Notes: generated by a model not told the origin, from the letters alone. A DNA stretch of 64,000 nucleotides from Prevotellaceae bacterium UBA4332 (GCA_002394365.1 DGTQ01000025.1:4113-68112); one strand, 5' to 3'. Counted from the first letter of the stretch, positions 23,960 to 33,193 are shown. Program-made: numbers and translations.

Positions 23960-25669
23960 ATGGAAAAAATTACTGGTGGAGAAGCACTTATGCTTTCTTT
24001 GAAGGCAGAAGGTGTAAAGACCATTTTCGGATACCCAGGTGGTGCCATAATGCCTACCTACGACGCACTTTTTGATTACACGCGCGGAGAGAAGAAGGCA
24101 TTCGACCACATCTTAGTACGTCACGAGCAGGCTGCTGCGCATGCGGCAGAAGGCTATGCACGCGTCAGTGGCAAGGTTGGCGTAACACTCGTAACATCTG
24201 GTCCTGGAGTAACCAACACACTCACTGGCGTAGCTGATGCCATGATGGACTCCACACCTATCATCGTCATTGCTGGTCAGGTGGCAACAAGCGTACTTGG
24301 CAGTGACGCCTTTCAGGAGGTTGACCTCGTAGATGTAGCACAACCTATCACCAAGTGGGCTTACCAGATACGTTCTGCCAAGGACGTGGCATGGGCAGTA
24401 AGTCGAGCTTTCTTTATCGCCAAATCTGGTCGTCCTGGTCCTGTAGTTCTCGATTTCACCAAGAATGCGCAGACAGAACTCATAGACTATCAACCTGCAA
24501 AGGTAGATTTCATACGCAGCTACGTGCCATATCCAGAACCTAAGGAGGAAGACCTCAAGGCTGCTGCTGAACTTATCAATAGCGCCAAGAAACCTATGGC
24601 ACTCGTTGGTCAGGGTGTAGAACTCGGCAACGCTCAGGAGGAGCTTAAAGCCTTCCTCGAGAAAGCCGACATCCCAGCAGGTCGCACCCTCATGGGGCTT
24701 TCTGCACTGCCTTCTAACCACAAGCTAAATATGGGTATGCTTGGCATGCACGGTTCTTACTCCGTAAACCTCAAGGAGCAGGAAGCCGATGTGCTTATCG
24801 CCATAGGTATGCGCTTCTCCGACCGTGTTACAGGCAATCTGGAGCGCTACGCCAAGCAGGCTAAGATTATACACCTCGACATTGACCCTTCCGAGATAGA
24901 CAAGTGCGTCAAGACCACCGTGGCCGTAGTAGGCGACTGCAAGGTTTCCCTGCCAGCTCTCACTGCCCTTGTCAACAAGGCTGACCACTCAGACTGGAAA
25001 GACTCATTCCAACCTCTGCGTCAGAAGGAAATCCAAAATGTCATCACCCCAGCAACCAAGCCTACAGAGGGACCACTCCTCATGGGTGAGGTAGCTCATG
25101 CTGTGGCTAAGGCAACAAATTCCGAGTCTGTACTCGTTACCGACGTTGGTCAGAACCAGCTTATGTCAGCACGCTATTTCAAGTACCACAAGAGTCGCAG
25201 TATTGCTACCTCTGGTGGTATGGGTACCATGGGCTATGGCTTGCCTGCAGCTATGGGTGCCACCTTCGGAGCCCCTGACCGCACCATCTGTTGCTTCATG
25301 GGCGATGGCGGTCTGCAAATGGTCATACAGGAATTTGGAACCATCATGGAGCACCAGATACCAGTCAAGATGGTACTGCTCAACAACAACTACCTTGGCA
25401 ACGTGCGCCAGTGGCAGGACATGTTCTTCCACCACAAGCAGTCTTTCACCCCAATGTGCAACCCTAACTTTGGCAAGATAGCTGATGCCTATGGCATACC
25501 CTACCGCTGCGTGGAAAAGCGTGAGGAGCTCCAGGACGCCATCCAGGAGATGCTCTCTACCGAGGGACCTTTCCTGCTCGAAACTATCATCAAGTCAGAT
25601 GCCAACGTCGAACCTATGACTGCACCAGGCAAGGCCATAGACGAGATGATACTTAATATTGACTGTTAA
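23960..25669 (+). CDS. ilvB: Acetolactate synthase large subunit
   Basis: A 569-aa ThDP enzyme that joins two pyruvates, or pyruvate and 2-ketobutyrate. The catalytic Glu lies in VRHEQAAAHAAEGYARVSG, the ThDP site is GDGGLQMVIQEFGTI with NNNYLG, and FAD/quinone-oxidase-like features are typical. It follows ilvD by 61 bp of imperfect AACTATAGG repeats and pairs with the regulatory subunit encoded 15 bp downstream. Confidence 0.96.
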   Translation: MEKITGGEALMLSLKAEGVKTIFGYPGGAIMPTYDALFDYTRGEKKAFDHILVRHEQAAAHAAEGYARVSGKVGVTLVTSGPGVTNTLTGVADAMMDSTPIIVIAGQVATSVLGSDAFQEVDLVDVAQPITKWAYQIRSAKDVAWAVSRAFFIAKSGRPGPVVLDFTKNAQTELIDYQPAKVDFIRSYVPYPEPKEEDLKAAAELINSAKKPMALVGQGVELGNAQEELKAFLEKADIPAGRTLMGLSALPSNHKLNMGMLGMHGSYSVNLKEQEADVLIAIGMRFSDRVTGNLERYAKQAKIIHLDIDPSEIDKCVKTTVAVVGDCKVSLPALTALVNKADHSDWKDSFQPLRQKEIQNVITPATKPTEGPLLMGEVAHAVAKATNSESVLVTDVGQNQLMSARYFKYHKSRSIATSGGMGTMGYGLPAAMGATFGAPDRTICCFMGDGGLQMVIQEFGTIMEHQIPVKMVLLNNNYLGNVRQWQDMFFHHKQSFTPMCNPNFGKIADAYGIPYRCVEKREELQDAIQEMLSTEGPFLLETIIKSDANVEPMTAPGKAIDEMILNIDC

Positions 25670-25684
25670 TAAATAGTTCAAACA

Positions 25685-26239
25685 ATGAGCGATAATAATA
25701 ACAACAATACATTCTTCACCCTGCAGGTATATACCGAGAACGTAGCAGGTATGCTTAACCAGATTACAGGCGTATTTACTCGCAGGCAGATAAACATCGA
25801 ATCTCTTAACGTGTCCCCTTCCTCTATAAAGGGCATACACAAATATACCATCACCGCATACAGCGACGAGGAAACCATGAAGAAGGTCGTAAAGCAGATA
25901 GAGCGTAAGATTGACGTAGTCAAGGCTCACTACTATACTGACAGCGAGCTCTTCCACGTGGAAGTAGCCCTCTTCAAGCTCTCCACTGACAAGGTAATGG
26001 AGAACCCCAACATCACTCGCACCATTCGCCACTCTCAGGGCAGGATTACAGAGGTGAACTCTACCTTCATAATCGTTGTGTGCGAGGGCACTACAGAGGA
26101 CATCGTTTCTCTCTTCCACGAATTGCGCAAGACTCCTGACTGCGTGCTTCAGTTCACACGCTCTGGACGTATTGCCGTTACACGCTCCTGCCAGGAGGAA
26201 GTAAGCAAGTTCCTTCACGAGAGAGGAGAAGAAATTTAA
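25685..26239 (+). CDS. ilvN: Acetolactate synthase small (regulatory) subunit
   Basis: A 184-aa ACT-domain protein: FTLQVYTENVAGMLNQITGV is the ACT domain that senses valine, and the second half fits the ALS_ss C-terminal domain. It starts 15 bp after ilvB. Confidence 0.93.
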   Translation: MSDNNNNNTFFTLQVYTENVAGMLNQITGVFTRRQINIESLNVSPSSIKGIHKYTITAYSDEETMKKVVKQIERKIDVVKAHYYTDSELFHVEVALFKLSTDKVMENPNITRTIRHSQGRITEVNSTFIIVVCEGTTEDIVSLFHELRKTPDCVLQFTRSGRIAVTRSCQEEVSKFLHERGEEI

Positions 26240-26254
26240 GGTTGCAGAATATAG

Positions 26255-27028
26255 ATGGAAGACCCAAAGACATCACCGCTCTACCATACATCAGCAGACG
26301 CTTTCCACTGCGATTTCTCCAAGCAGCTCTGCATTGGTCACCTTGGCAATGCCCTGCTCAACGCCTCCGACATGCACTCCACAGCGCGTAATTTCGGCAT
26401 GACATACCTGTGGAAGCAGAACAAGACGTGGGTGCTCTCGCGTCTTGCCATCGACCTCGAAGACCTACCCGTAGAGCATGACCAGTTCGTCATCGAGACG
26501 TGGGTGGAGAACGCCATGAAGTTCTTTACCAAGCGTAACTGGGCTATATACTCCGAGGATGGCACCAAGGTCTATGGCTATGCCAAGAGCATCTGGGCTA
26601 TGATAGATACCCAAACACGTGAGCCACAGGACATTCTCGCCATGCATGATGGAAAAATCAAGGAATATATCTATCCTGAAAAGGAATGTCCCATAAAAGA
26701 TGTGTCGCGCGTCAAGACACCAGAGATGCAGGAATATACGGAGTTCAAGGTAATGTATAACGACCTCGATGTCAACTGCCACCTCAACTCCATGAAGTAT
26801 ATTGACCACGTCATGGACACCCTTCCTCTCGACTATCTGCGCCAGTATCAGGTAAAGCGTGTCGAGATAGCCTACGTAGCAGAAGGACACTGGGGAGACA
26901 CTCTGCGCATCTACCACAAGGCAGAAGAAGAGCAGCACTATTTCCGCATAACACGCAAGGAGGCTGACGGCAGCGAGACCGAGCTCTCACGTGTGCTCAT
27001 CGGATTCAAGGCGAAAGCAACCGTATAA
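26255..27028 (+). CDS. Acyl-ACP thioesterase, FatA/FatB-like
   Basis: A 257-aa double hotdog thioesterase of the acyl-ACP type. Visible family features are HLGNALLNASDMHSTARNFG and, in the second hotdog, YNDLDVNCHLNSMKYIDHVM with the Asn/His typical of the active site. It hydrolyses acyl-ACP to free fatty acids. Its place between ilvN and ilvC is common in Bacteroidales and may tie release of branched acyl chains to branched-chain amino-acid synthesis; that link is inferred. Confidence 0.88.
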   Translation: MEDPKTSPLYHTSADAFHCDFSKQLCIGHLGNALLNASDMHSTARNFGMTYLWKQNKTWVLSRLAIDLEDLPVEHDQFVIETWVENAMKFFTKRNWAIYSEDGTKVYGYAKSIWAMIDTQTREPQDILAMHDGKIKEYIYPEKECPIKDVSRVKTPEMQEYTEFKVMYNDLDVNCHLNSMKYIDHVMDTLPLDYLRQYQVKRVEIAYVAEGHWGDTLRIYHKAEEEQHYFRITRKEADGSETELSRVLIGFKAKATV

Positions 27029-27090
27029 TGATAAATCGACAATTCGAAATAACAAAACTCAATAACCAACAACAAAAAAACTAAACAATT

Positions 27091-28134
27091 ATGGCAAAAA
27101 TGAATTTTGGTGGCGTTATCGAAGAGGTAATGACACGTGAAGAGTTCCCACTCGAGAAGGCTCGTGAAATCCTTAAGGACGAGACCATCGCAGTAATCGG
27201 TTATGGTGTGCAGGGTCCTGGTCAGGCTTGCAACCTCCGCGACAACGGTTTCAACGTAATCGTTGGTCAGCGTCAGGGCAAGACTTTCGAGAAGGCAAAG
27301 AATGACGGTTGGGTACCAGGCGAGACTCTCTTCTCTATTGAGGAGGCAGCCGAGAAGGGTACTATCGTTATGTGCCTGCTCTCAGACGCAGCAGTAATGT
27401 CAGTATGGCCTACCCTGCAGAAGTACCTCACTCCAGGCAAGGCTCTCTACTTCTCTCATGGTTTCGCTATCACATGGTCTGACCGCACAGGTTGCGTTCC
27501 ATCTAAGGACATCGACGTTATCATGGTAGCACCAAAGGGTTCAGGTACATCACTCCGCACCATGTTCCTCGAGGGTCGTGGACTTAACTCTTCTTACGCA
27601 GTTTACAACGATGCTACAGGCAAGGCACTCGATCGTACCCTCGCCCTCGGTATCGGTATCGGTTCTGGCTATCTCTTCGAGACAACCTTCCAGCGCGAGG
27701 CTACTTCAGACCTCACCGGTGAGCGTGGCTCACTGATGGGTGCTATCCAGGGTCTGCTCCTTGCTCAGTATGAGGTGCTCCGCGAGAATGGTCACACACC
27801 TTCTGAGGCATTCAACGAGACTGTTGAGGAGCTCACTCAGTCACTCATGCCTCTCTTCGCTGAGAAGGGTATGGACTGGATGTATGCTAACTGCTCTACC
27901 ACAGCACAGCGTGGTGCACTCGACTGGTATCCACGTTTCCATGATGCAATCAAGCCAGTAGTACAGCAGCTCTATGAGTCAGTAAAGAGTGGTAATGAGG
28001 CACAGATTTCCATTGATGCTAACTCAAAGCCTGACTACCGCGTAGGTCTTGAGAAGGAACTTGCTGCCCTTCATGACTCAGAGATGTGGCGCACAGCTGA
28101 AACAGTACGTAAGCTCCGTCCAGAGAACAACTAA
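27091..28134 (+). CDS. ilvC: Ketol-acid reductoisomerase
   Basis: A 347-aa class I enzyme that isomerises and reduces acetolactate with NADPH. The nucleotide loop is VIGYGVQGPGQACNLRDNG and VGQRQGK; metal ligands are expected in the SDLTGERGSLMGAIQG helix. Last gene of the ilv operon, followed by a terminator. Confidence 0.96.
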   Translation: MAKMNFGGVIEEVMTREEFPLEKAREILKDETIAVIGYGVQGPGQACNLRDNGFNVIVGQRQGKTFEKAKNDGWVPGETLFSIEEAAEKGTIVMCLLSDAAVMSVWPTLQKYLTPGKALYFSHGFAITWSDRTGCVPSKDIDVIMVAPKGSGTSLRTMFLEGRGLNSSYAVYNDATGKALDRTLALGIGIGSGYLFETTFQREATSDLTGERGSLMGAIQGLLLAQYEVLRENGHTPSEAFNETVEELTQSLMPLFAEKGMDWMYANCSTTAQRGALDWYPRFHDAIKPVVQQLYESVKSGNEAQISIDANSKPDYRVGLEKELAALHDSEMWRTAETVRKLRPENN

Positions 28135-28205
28135 TATCTGAAGATTATATAGATTATATAGATATGGGTTATATTCCTTATCTATCCTCTATACATCAAA
28201 GACAA

Positions 28206-28239
28206 CAAAGCGCAGCGGCACTCCGCCGTTGCGCTTTTT
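28206..28239 (+). terminator. Terminator after ilvC
   Basis: AAAGCGCAGCGG and CCGCCGTTGCGCTT form an imperfect GC-rich hairpin followed by a T-run. Confidence 0.7.
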
Positions 28240-28270
28240 CACCACTTTATTTTAAGCAACAACAACAGCT

Positions 28271-28504
28271 ATGATAATCGGAATAATCACAGGCATACTT
28301 GCAGGTTTCATCGCCAGCAAGCTCACCAGCGGCTCAGGCAAAGGTTGCATCATCGACCTGCTCCTTGGTCTGCTCGGAGGTTTCGTAGGAGGCACACTCT
28401 TCGAACTACTCGGTATCGGCCCAGCCTACAACTGGCTTGGAGAGCTCATCACCTCTATATGCGGTGCCGTAGCAGTACTCTGGATTTGGAACAAGATAAG
28501 ATAA
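28271..28504 (+). CDS. GlsB/YeaQ/YmgE-family small membrane protein
   Basis: A 77-aa protein with three hydrophobic, glycine-rich segments (IIGIITGILAGFIASKLTSG, LLLGLLGGFVGGTLFELLGI, then ITSICGAVAVLWIW). The pattern is that of transglycosylase-associated/YeaQ proteins linked to stress responses. It is followed 22 bp later by the M13 peptidase gene. Confidence 0.87.
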   Translation: MIIGIITGILAGFIASKLTSGSGKGCIIDLLLGLLGGFVGGTLFELLGIGPAYNWLGELITSICGAVAVLWIWNKIR

Positions 28505-28526
28505 AAAAGAAATATTCCCCTTTTAC

Positions 28527-30539
28527 ATGAAAACAAACACACTAAGACTGGCAATAGCCACACTATCACTCACTATAACAACCATGACAACCCAAGCTGA
28601 TACCAACCCCCTGCCAGGCGACGACTTCTACCAGTACTCTTGTGGCGACTGGATGAAGCAACACCCCCTGCCAGCAGCCTACTCACGCTATGGCACCTTC
28701 GACCAGTTGCAGGAGGACAACGACAAGCGTATCAACAGCATCCTCTCCGAATTGCAGCAAGGCAACTACGCCCCAGGCACTACGGAACAGAAGCTGAGCG
28801 ACCTCTACAAACTCGCTATGGACCAGGAGCGACGCAACAAGGAAGGCGTCTCTCCCGTCATGCCCCTCATAAAAAAACTCGAGGCAGCCAAGACCAACGA
28901 CGAGCTTCTCCAGATACAGTTGCAAGACCTTGCTCCCCTCGGCGACCAGGAGTTTTACAACGCTTCCTTCGGAGCCGACGACAAGAACGCTTCGCAGAAC
29001 ATACTCAACGTCTCCCAAGGAGGGCTCACTCTCGTGCAGCGTGAGTACTACCTTGATACCGACAAGGCAACAACAGCTATTCGTGAAGCCTACAAGAAGC
29101 ACATAGTCAAGATGTTCCAGCTCTTCGGCTTCAGCAAGAGCGAATCCACCCAGAAGATGCGCAACATCATGCAGGTAGAGACAGCCCTTGCCAAGGTGTC
29201 AAAAAGCAAGGCAGAACTGCGCGACCCAGAGGCAAACTACAACAAGATGACCTTGCGCCAGTTTCAGCAGCGCTACCCCCACCTTCCCCTTCTGCCGTTT
29301 ATGCAGGCACAAGGCGTAGGCAAGCAGTATGTGCAGGAAATGGTAGTAGGCCAGCCACTCTTCCTCGACGGAGCAGACAAGCTTCTCTCCACCATCACCC
29401 CTGCCCAGTATCGCGACGTGATGGAATGGGGTATTATCACCAGCTCTGCCAATCTCCTGAGCGATGCCACCATAGCCGAGAGTTTCCACTTCAACGGTCA
29501 TATACGTTCAGGACGTAAGGAGAACTATCCCCTCTGGAAGCGCTCCACCAACCAGCTCGAGAGCGTCATGGGCGAAGCCCTTGGCAAAATCTATTGTCAG
29601 AAGTTCTTCCCCGAAGCCTCCAAGCAGCGTATGCTCACCCTCGTCAAGAACCTCCAGATAGCCCTTGCCGAGCGCATAGCAGCCCAAGACTGGATGAGCG
29701 ACTCCACCAAGGTCAATGCCCTGCTCAAACTTAGCACCTTCTACGTCAAGGTAGGCTACCCAGACAAGTGGATAGACATGTCCTCACTCCAGATAGACCC
29801 CTCCAAGTCTTATTATGACAACATGCAGGCATGCGCCCGCTTCTGGAACACGTGGCACCTCCAGCACACTGTGGGCAAACCCGTTGACCCCGATGACTGG
29901 TTCATGACACCCCAGACCGTCAATGCCTACTACAATCCTACCACCAACGAGATATGCTTCCCAGCAGGCATCCTCCAGCCTCCGTTCTTCGATATGCAGG
30001 CAGACGATGCCTTCAACTACGGAGCTATCGGCGTAGTCATAGGCCACGAAATGACACATGGTTTCGACGACCAAGGCCGTCACTACGACAAGGACGGCAA
30101 TATGCACGAATGGTGGACCACTGCCGACAAGGACAATTTCGTAGCACGTACCGATAAGTATGCCGACTTCTTCTCTGCCATCGAGGTCCTCCCTGGCCTG
30201 TATGGCAATGGCCGCCTCACCCTTGGCGAGAATCTTGCCGACCACGGAGGCTTGCAGGTAGCATGGACAGCCTATAAGAACGCCACACGTCGTCAGGCTC
30301 TCGATGCCGACAGCATCAAGAAAGCCGACCAGCGTTTCTTCCACGCCTACGCAGGAGTATGGGCAAACAACATCACAGAAGAAGAAATACGCCTTCGCAC
30401 CAAGAGCGACCCTCATTCACTCGGTCGCTGGCGCGTCAACGGAGCTCTGCCCCACATCGATGCCTGGTACGATGCCTTCTCCGTCAAGGAGGGCAACAAG
30501 ATGTATATCCCCAAATCCCAGCGTCTCCAGCTGTGGTAA
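28527..30539 (+). CDS. M13-family zinc metallopeptidase (neprilysin-like)
   Basis: A 670-aa exported peptidase. A signal peptide (about residues 1-25) precedes GDDFYQYSCGDWMKQHP, the M13 entry. The zinc site is VIGHEMTHGFDDQG with the third ligand in NLADHGGLQVAW, and the substrate-binding NAYYNPTTNEICFPAG is conserved. It should cleave short peptides in the periplasm or at the surface. A perfect terminator follows. Confidence 0.95.
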   Translation: MKTNTLRLAIATLSLTITTMTTQADTNPLPGDDFYQYSCGDWMKQHPLPAAYSRYGTFDQLQEDNDKRINSILSELQQGNYAPGTTEQKLSDLYKLAMDQERRNKEGVSPVMPLIKKLEAAKTNDELLQIQLQDLAPLGDQEFYNASFGADDKNASQNILNVSQGGLTLVQREYYLDTDKATTAIREAYKKHIVKMFQLFGFSKSESTQKMRNIMQVETALAKVSKSKAELRDPEANYNKMTLRQFQQRYPHLPLLPFMQAQGVGKQYVQEMVVGQPLFLDGADKLLSTITPAQYRDVMEWGIITSSANLLSDATIAESFHFNGHIRSGRKENYPLWKRSTNQLESVMGEALGKIYCQKFFPEASKQRMLTLVKNLQIALAERIAAQDWMSDSTKVNALLKLSTFYVKVGYPDKWIDMSSLQIDPSKSYYDNMQACARFWNTWHLQHTVGKPVDPDDWFMTPQTVNAYYNPTTNEICFPAGILQPPFFDMQADDAFNYGAIGVVIGHEMTHGFDDQGRHYDKDGNMHEWWTTADKDNFVARTDKYADFFSAIEVLPGLYGNGRLTLGENLADHGGLQVAWTAYKNATRRQALDADSIKKADQRFFHAYAGVWANNITEEEIRLRTKSDPHSLGRWRVNGALPHIDAWYDAFSVKEGNKMYIPKSQRLQLW

Positions 30540-30561
30540 AATCAACACAACACATAATAGC

Positions 30562-30602
30562 AAACGCCTCGCAGATATGTTCTGCGAGGCGTTTGGTTTT
30601 TT
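30562..30602 (+). terminator. Terminator after the M13 peptidase
   Basis: AAACGCCTCGCA (30562-30573) pairs perfectly with TGCGAGGCGTTT (30583-30594), followed by GGTTTTTT. Confidence 0.92.
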
Positions 30603-30612
30603 CACTCTTTTC

Positions 30613-30644
30613 CTTGTTTTTTCAGAAATATTATTTTACCTTTG
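30613..30644 (+). promoter_or_regulatory. Promoter of the hypothetical gene at 30666
   Basis: CTTG (30613-30616), a 20-bp spacer and TACCTTTG (30637-30644), with a leader near 20 nt. Confidence 0.8.
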
Positions 30645-30665
30645 CACTGCTAAACTTAAATCACA

Positions 30666-31103
30666 ATGAATAAAAGCAAGCAAAGAGATTATTATATAGA
30701 AAGTAAACGACTTAGGACGGAAGTATTGCAACAAGCAGAACTTCTTAAAGATGCCCCACTTCGTTTTACAATCACCAATGGGATAACAATGAATGTTGAA
30801 ATAACCAAATCTGACCTCAAAACTATTGTCAGTAAAAATGTTGCTGATGATAAATTTAATGCTATCAAGAACGCACTTGCTAAAGACATTCCCGGATATT
30901 TAGAAAAAGCAGAATATCTTGGATGGAGACCAATAGCAGAAGACAAGCACTTTGAAAGTGCATATTTCGCTTATTTCAGCAGAGAATTAGGTTGTAAGAC
31001 TATTATGTGTATGCGTAAACTTCACGACAGTGGAACTTACAAACCGTACGCTATAATTAATGAACACACGTTTAAACATTCCATTACCGAATTAAGAAAA
31101 TAG
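30666..31103 (+). CDS. Hypothetical protein, possible phage-type RNase fold
   Basis: A 145-aa protein without signal peptide or membrane segment. It is AT-rich compared with its neighbours. The C-terminal half (AEYLGWRPIAEDKHFESAYF, AYFSRELGCKTIMCMRKLHD) faintly recalls the barnase/EndoU/RelE-like nuclease domains found in phage and mobile proteins; this is a weak impression, not a call. It has its own consensus promoter, and a convergent small RNA ends at its stop codon. A single acquired gene, possibly a toxin-like or phage remnant, is the best guess. Confidence 0.7.
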   Translation: MNKSKQRDYYIESKRLRTEVLQQAELLKDAPLRFTITNGITMNVEITKSDLKTIVSKNVADDKFNAIKNALAKDIPGYLEKAEYLGWRPIAEDKHFESAYFAYFSRELGCKTIMCMRKLHDSGTYKPYAIINEHTFKHSITELRK

Positions 31104-31240
31104 AAACTCCGTCTTAATAAGTCACTTGCCGATACAAACGGGGCTCTTATCTTAGACGGAGCGTTGGAGTGTCAACATCTTGCAAGTCGCTTGCCGATAC
31201 AAACGGGGCTCTTGCCCTATGCGATACACTTTCTTTCTTC
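31096..31240 (-). ncRNA. Candidate structured small RNA with two copies of one hairpin
   Basis: A perfect promoter (31277-31246) is followed by about 145 nt that form two hairpins sharing a 30-base motif with 29 identities (31213-31184 and 31148-31119). The core is GCCCCGTTTGTATCGGCAAG, closed by AAG and CTT. The next two base pairs differ but stay paired: GC/GC in hairpin 1 and AT/AT in hairpin 2, a compensatory change. Hairpin 2 is extended by CTCCGTCT pairing with AGACGGAG and followed by TTTCTATTTTC, which suits an intrinsic terminator. An alternative GGGC/GCCC pairing overlaps hairpin 1. No reading frame explains it. I recognise no known RNA family. Confidence 0.6.
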
Positions 31241-31245
31241 TGCTG

Positions 31246-31277
31246 CAAAGGTAACCATTTTTTTGTTACACTCCAAA
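31246..31277 (-). promoter_or_regulatory. Promoter of the small RNA
   Basis: TTTG (31277-31274), a 20-bp spacer and TACCTTTG (31253-31246), identical to the ideal consensus. Confidence 0.85.
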
Positions 31278-31377
31278 ATTTCTTTGCTATTTTTTTCAAA
31301 TGTATTAGTATCTCTCACTACTATGCAAGAAGAGGCGGGTGATAAGTTTCTCTTTGCTACGGCTTTGCTTCTGTATT

Positions 31378-31440
31378 GAATTTGCTAGCAAATTTAGCGA
31401 ATTTACTAGCTAATTTGACGAATTTGCTAGCAAATTTGAG
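31378..31440. repeat. 21-bp array, family C, three units
   Basis: Three units start at 31378, 31399 and 31420, with core GAATTTGCTAGCAAATTT; each is almost a palindrome around GCTAGC. Confidence 0.92.
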
Positions 31441-31486
31441 GCAGAAGCAATGCAACAAGCAGGAGAGGCTTTGCTACCATGCAAGG

Positions 31487-31633
31487 GTGCTTAGCAAGGG
31501 CAGGCGGTTGCTAAGTAACTACATTCGGGTGCTTAGCAAGGACAGACTGTTGCTAAGCAACTACATTCTGGTACTTAGCAAGGGCAGGCAGCTGCTAAGT
31601 AACTACATCTGGATGCTGAGCAAGGACGGCTAT
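31487..31633. repeat. 42-bp (2 x 21) array, family A
   Basis: Copies start at 31487, 31529, 31571 and, partial, 31613. Each 42-bp copy holds CTTAGCAA and its complement TTGCTAAG around a 10-base loop, and can be split into two 21-bp halves. Because 42 is a multiple of three, a frame remains open through it, but this is a property of the repeat and not evidence for a gene. Confidence 0.9.
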
Positions 31634-31806
31634 GTCTTTTGCCAAATGAATAGGAGAAAGATGTGTCTTGAAATAAAATCGGAAATGTTAAAATTGCCAG
31701 ACGAAAAAAATATGTTTTTGAGTAAAAACCTTTATTTTTTCATTTCTACTCAGTTTACCAAATTACTGTAGCTCAATAAGTTAGATAAACACAAAGATTT
31801 CTGGCT

Positions 31807-31891
31807 GTAGAAGTACTGCTTCTATCTTTAGAACCAGTAAAACAAGGGGGCAGAAGCAGTGGAAGGGGAGATGGAAGCAGTGGTTCTGCAA
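31807..31891. repeat. Degenerate 21-bp array, family B
   Basis: Units start at 31807, 31828, 31850 and 31871, with GTAGAAGTACTGCTTCTA the best-kept. A GTTAAAATTTGACATTTC box follows at 31907, but no good -7 box lies at the expected place. Confidence 0.7.
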
Positions 31892-32037
31892 AGGGGACTT
31901 GGAATTGTTAAAATTTGACATTTCCCTGCGCAATTTATTTGAGTTAAGGCAACTTATTTTTCAACAAAAGAAAAGGGCGTTTTTGTTTCATTTACAAGAA
32001 ATTCACGAGATTGGTAAGGTATTTGAAAAAAAATGAG

Positions 32038-32045
32038 TACCTTTG
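32038..32045 (+). promoter_or_regulatory. -7 box of trpS
   Basis: TACCTTTG, about 50 nt before ATG 32096; the -33 region is poorly conserved. Confidence 0.6.
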
Positions 32046-32095
32046 TACCTCGTTTCATAATTTGACTGATAATTTTTGTAATAAGACTGATAAAA

Positions 32096-33193
32096 ATGGA
32101 GAAGGTAATACTTACTGGCGACAGACCTACGGGAAGGTTGCACATAGGCCACTACGTGGGTTCACTCAGACGAAGGGTGGAACTGCAAAATTCTGGCGAG
32201 TATGACAAGATATTCATCATGATTGCTGATGCACAGGCTCTGACGGATAATGCCGACAACCCTGAGAAGATAAGGCAGAACGTGATAGAGGTGGCTCTGG
32301 ACTACCTGGCTGCCGGCATAGACCCTGAGAAGACCAACATCTTCATACAGAGTGCAGTACCAGAACTGACGGAACTGTCGTTCTACTACATGAACCTCGT
32401 GAGCGTACAGCGCCTGCAACGCAACCCAACGGTAAAGTCGGAGTTGGAGATGAGGAAGTTTGAGGGAGGCACGCCTACGGGCTTCTTCTGCTACCCTATA
32501 TCTCAGGCTGCTGACATCACGCTGTTTAAGGCTACTACTGTGCCTGTGGGCGAAGACCAGAAGCCTATGCTGGAGCAGACCAACGAGATAGTGCGCCGCT
32601 TCAACCACATATATGGGGGGAACGGAAAGGACAACGTGCTGATAGAGCCAAAGATTCTTCTGCCTGAGAACGAGGCCTGCATGCGCCTGCCTGGCACTGA
32701 CGGCAAGGCGAAGATGTCGAAGTCTCTGGGCAACTGCATCTATCTCTCTGACTCTGCCAAGGAACTGAAGAAGAAGGTGAACTCCATGTTTACCGACCCT
32801 CAGCACCTGACCATCGACTCTCCTGGGCACCTGGAGGGCAACACGGTGTTTACCTATCTTGACGCTTTCTGCAAGGATGATGACTTTGCCAAGTTCTTGC
32901 CCGACTACAAGAACCTCGACGAGATGAAGGCTCACTACTGCCGAGGCGGACTGGGCGACGGAACGTGTAAGAAATTCCTGCTCAACGTGCTCGACGACCG
33001 TCTCTCCCCCATCAGGGAGCGCCGCCACGAGTGGGAACAGCGCATACCAGAGGTGGTGGAGATACTGCGCAAGGGCACTGAGGCAGCTCGCGAGCGTGGC
33101 ATGAAGACTCTGGCTGAGGTGCGCCACGCCATGCGCATAGACTATTTTGAAGACCCCGACTTCGTGAAGGAACAGGAAGAGAAGTTCTCTTAG
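32096..33193 (+). CDS. trpS: Tryptophanyl-tRNA synthetase
   Basis: A 365-aa class I synthetase that charges tRNA-Trp. The HIGH-type signature is GRLHIGHYVGSL near residue 14 and the KMSKS loop is AKMSKSLGNCIYL near residue 205. Length and domain order are normal. The start ATG 32096 begins the conserved MEKVILTGDRPTG. Confidence 0.96.
   Translation: MEKVILTGDRPTGRLHIGHYVGSLRRRVELQNSGEYDKIFIMIADAQALTDNADNPEKIRQNVIEVALDYLAAGIDPEKTNIFIQSAVPELTELSFYYMNLVSVQRLQRNPTVKSELEMRKFEGGTPTGFFCYPISQAADITLFKATTVPVGEDQKPMLEQTNEIVRRFNHIYGGNGKDNVLIEPKILLPENEACMRLPGTDGKAKMSKSLGNCIYLSDSAKELKKKVNSMFTDPQHLTIDSPGHLEGNTVFTYLDAFCKDDDFAKFLPDYKNLDEMKAHYCRGGLGDGTCKKFLLNVLDDRLSPIRERRHEWEQRIPEVVEILRKGTEAARERGMKTLAEVRHAMRIDYFEDPDFVKEQEEKFS

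Larger units (their letters stand above)
31278..32037. other. Gene-free repeat region before trpS
   Basis: Besides the three arrays I see no supportable gene in this stretch. Open frames here are translations of repeats whose unit length is a multiple of three. Confidence 0.7.

Noticed and set aside
31096..31161. attC-like integron site
   Set aside because: The typical GTTRRRY and RYYYAAC boxes and an integrase are missing.
31119..31213. Two-copy 30-bp direct repeat with a 35-bp spacer, as in a short CRISPR array
   Set aside because: Only two copies, no cas genes, and the flanking bases show compensatory pairing, which fits an RNA structure better.
31376..31771. 131-codon open frame with repeated peptide units
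   Set aside because: It begins with TTG and is open only because the 21- and 42-bp arrays are multiples of three; no promoter or family supports it.
32162..33127. 321-codon minus-strand frame opposite trpS
   Set aside because: Shadow of trpS caused by codon bias.
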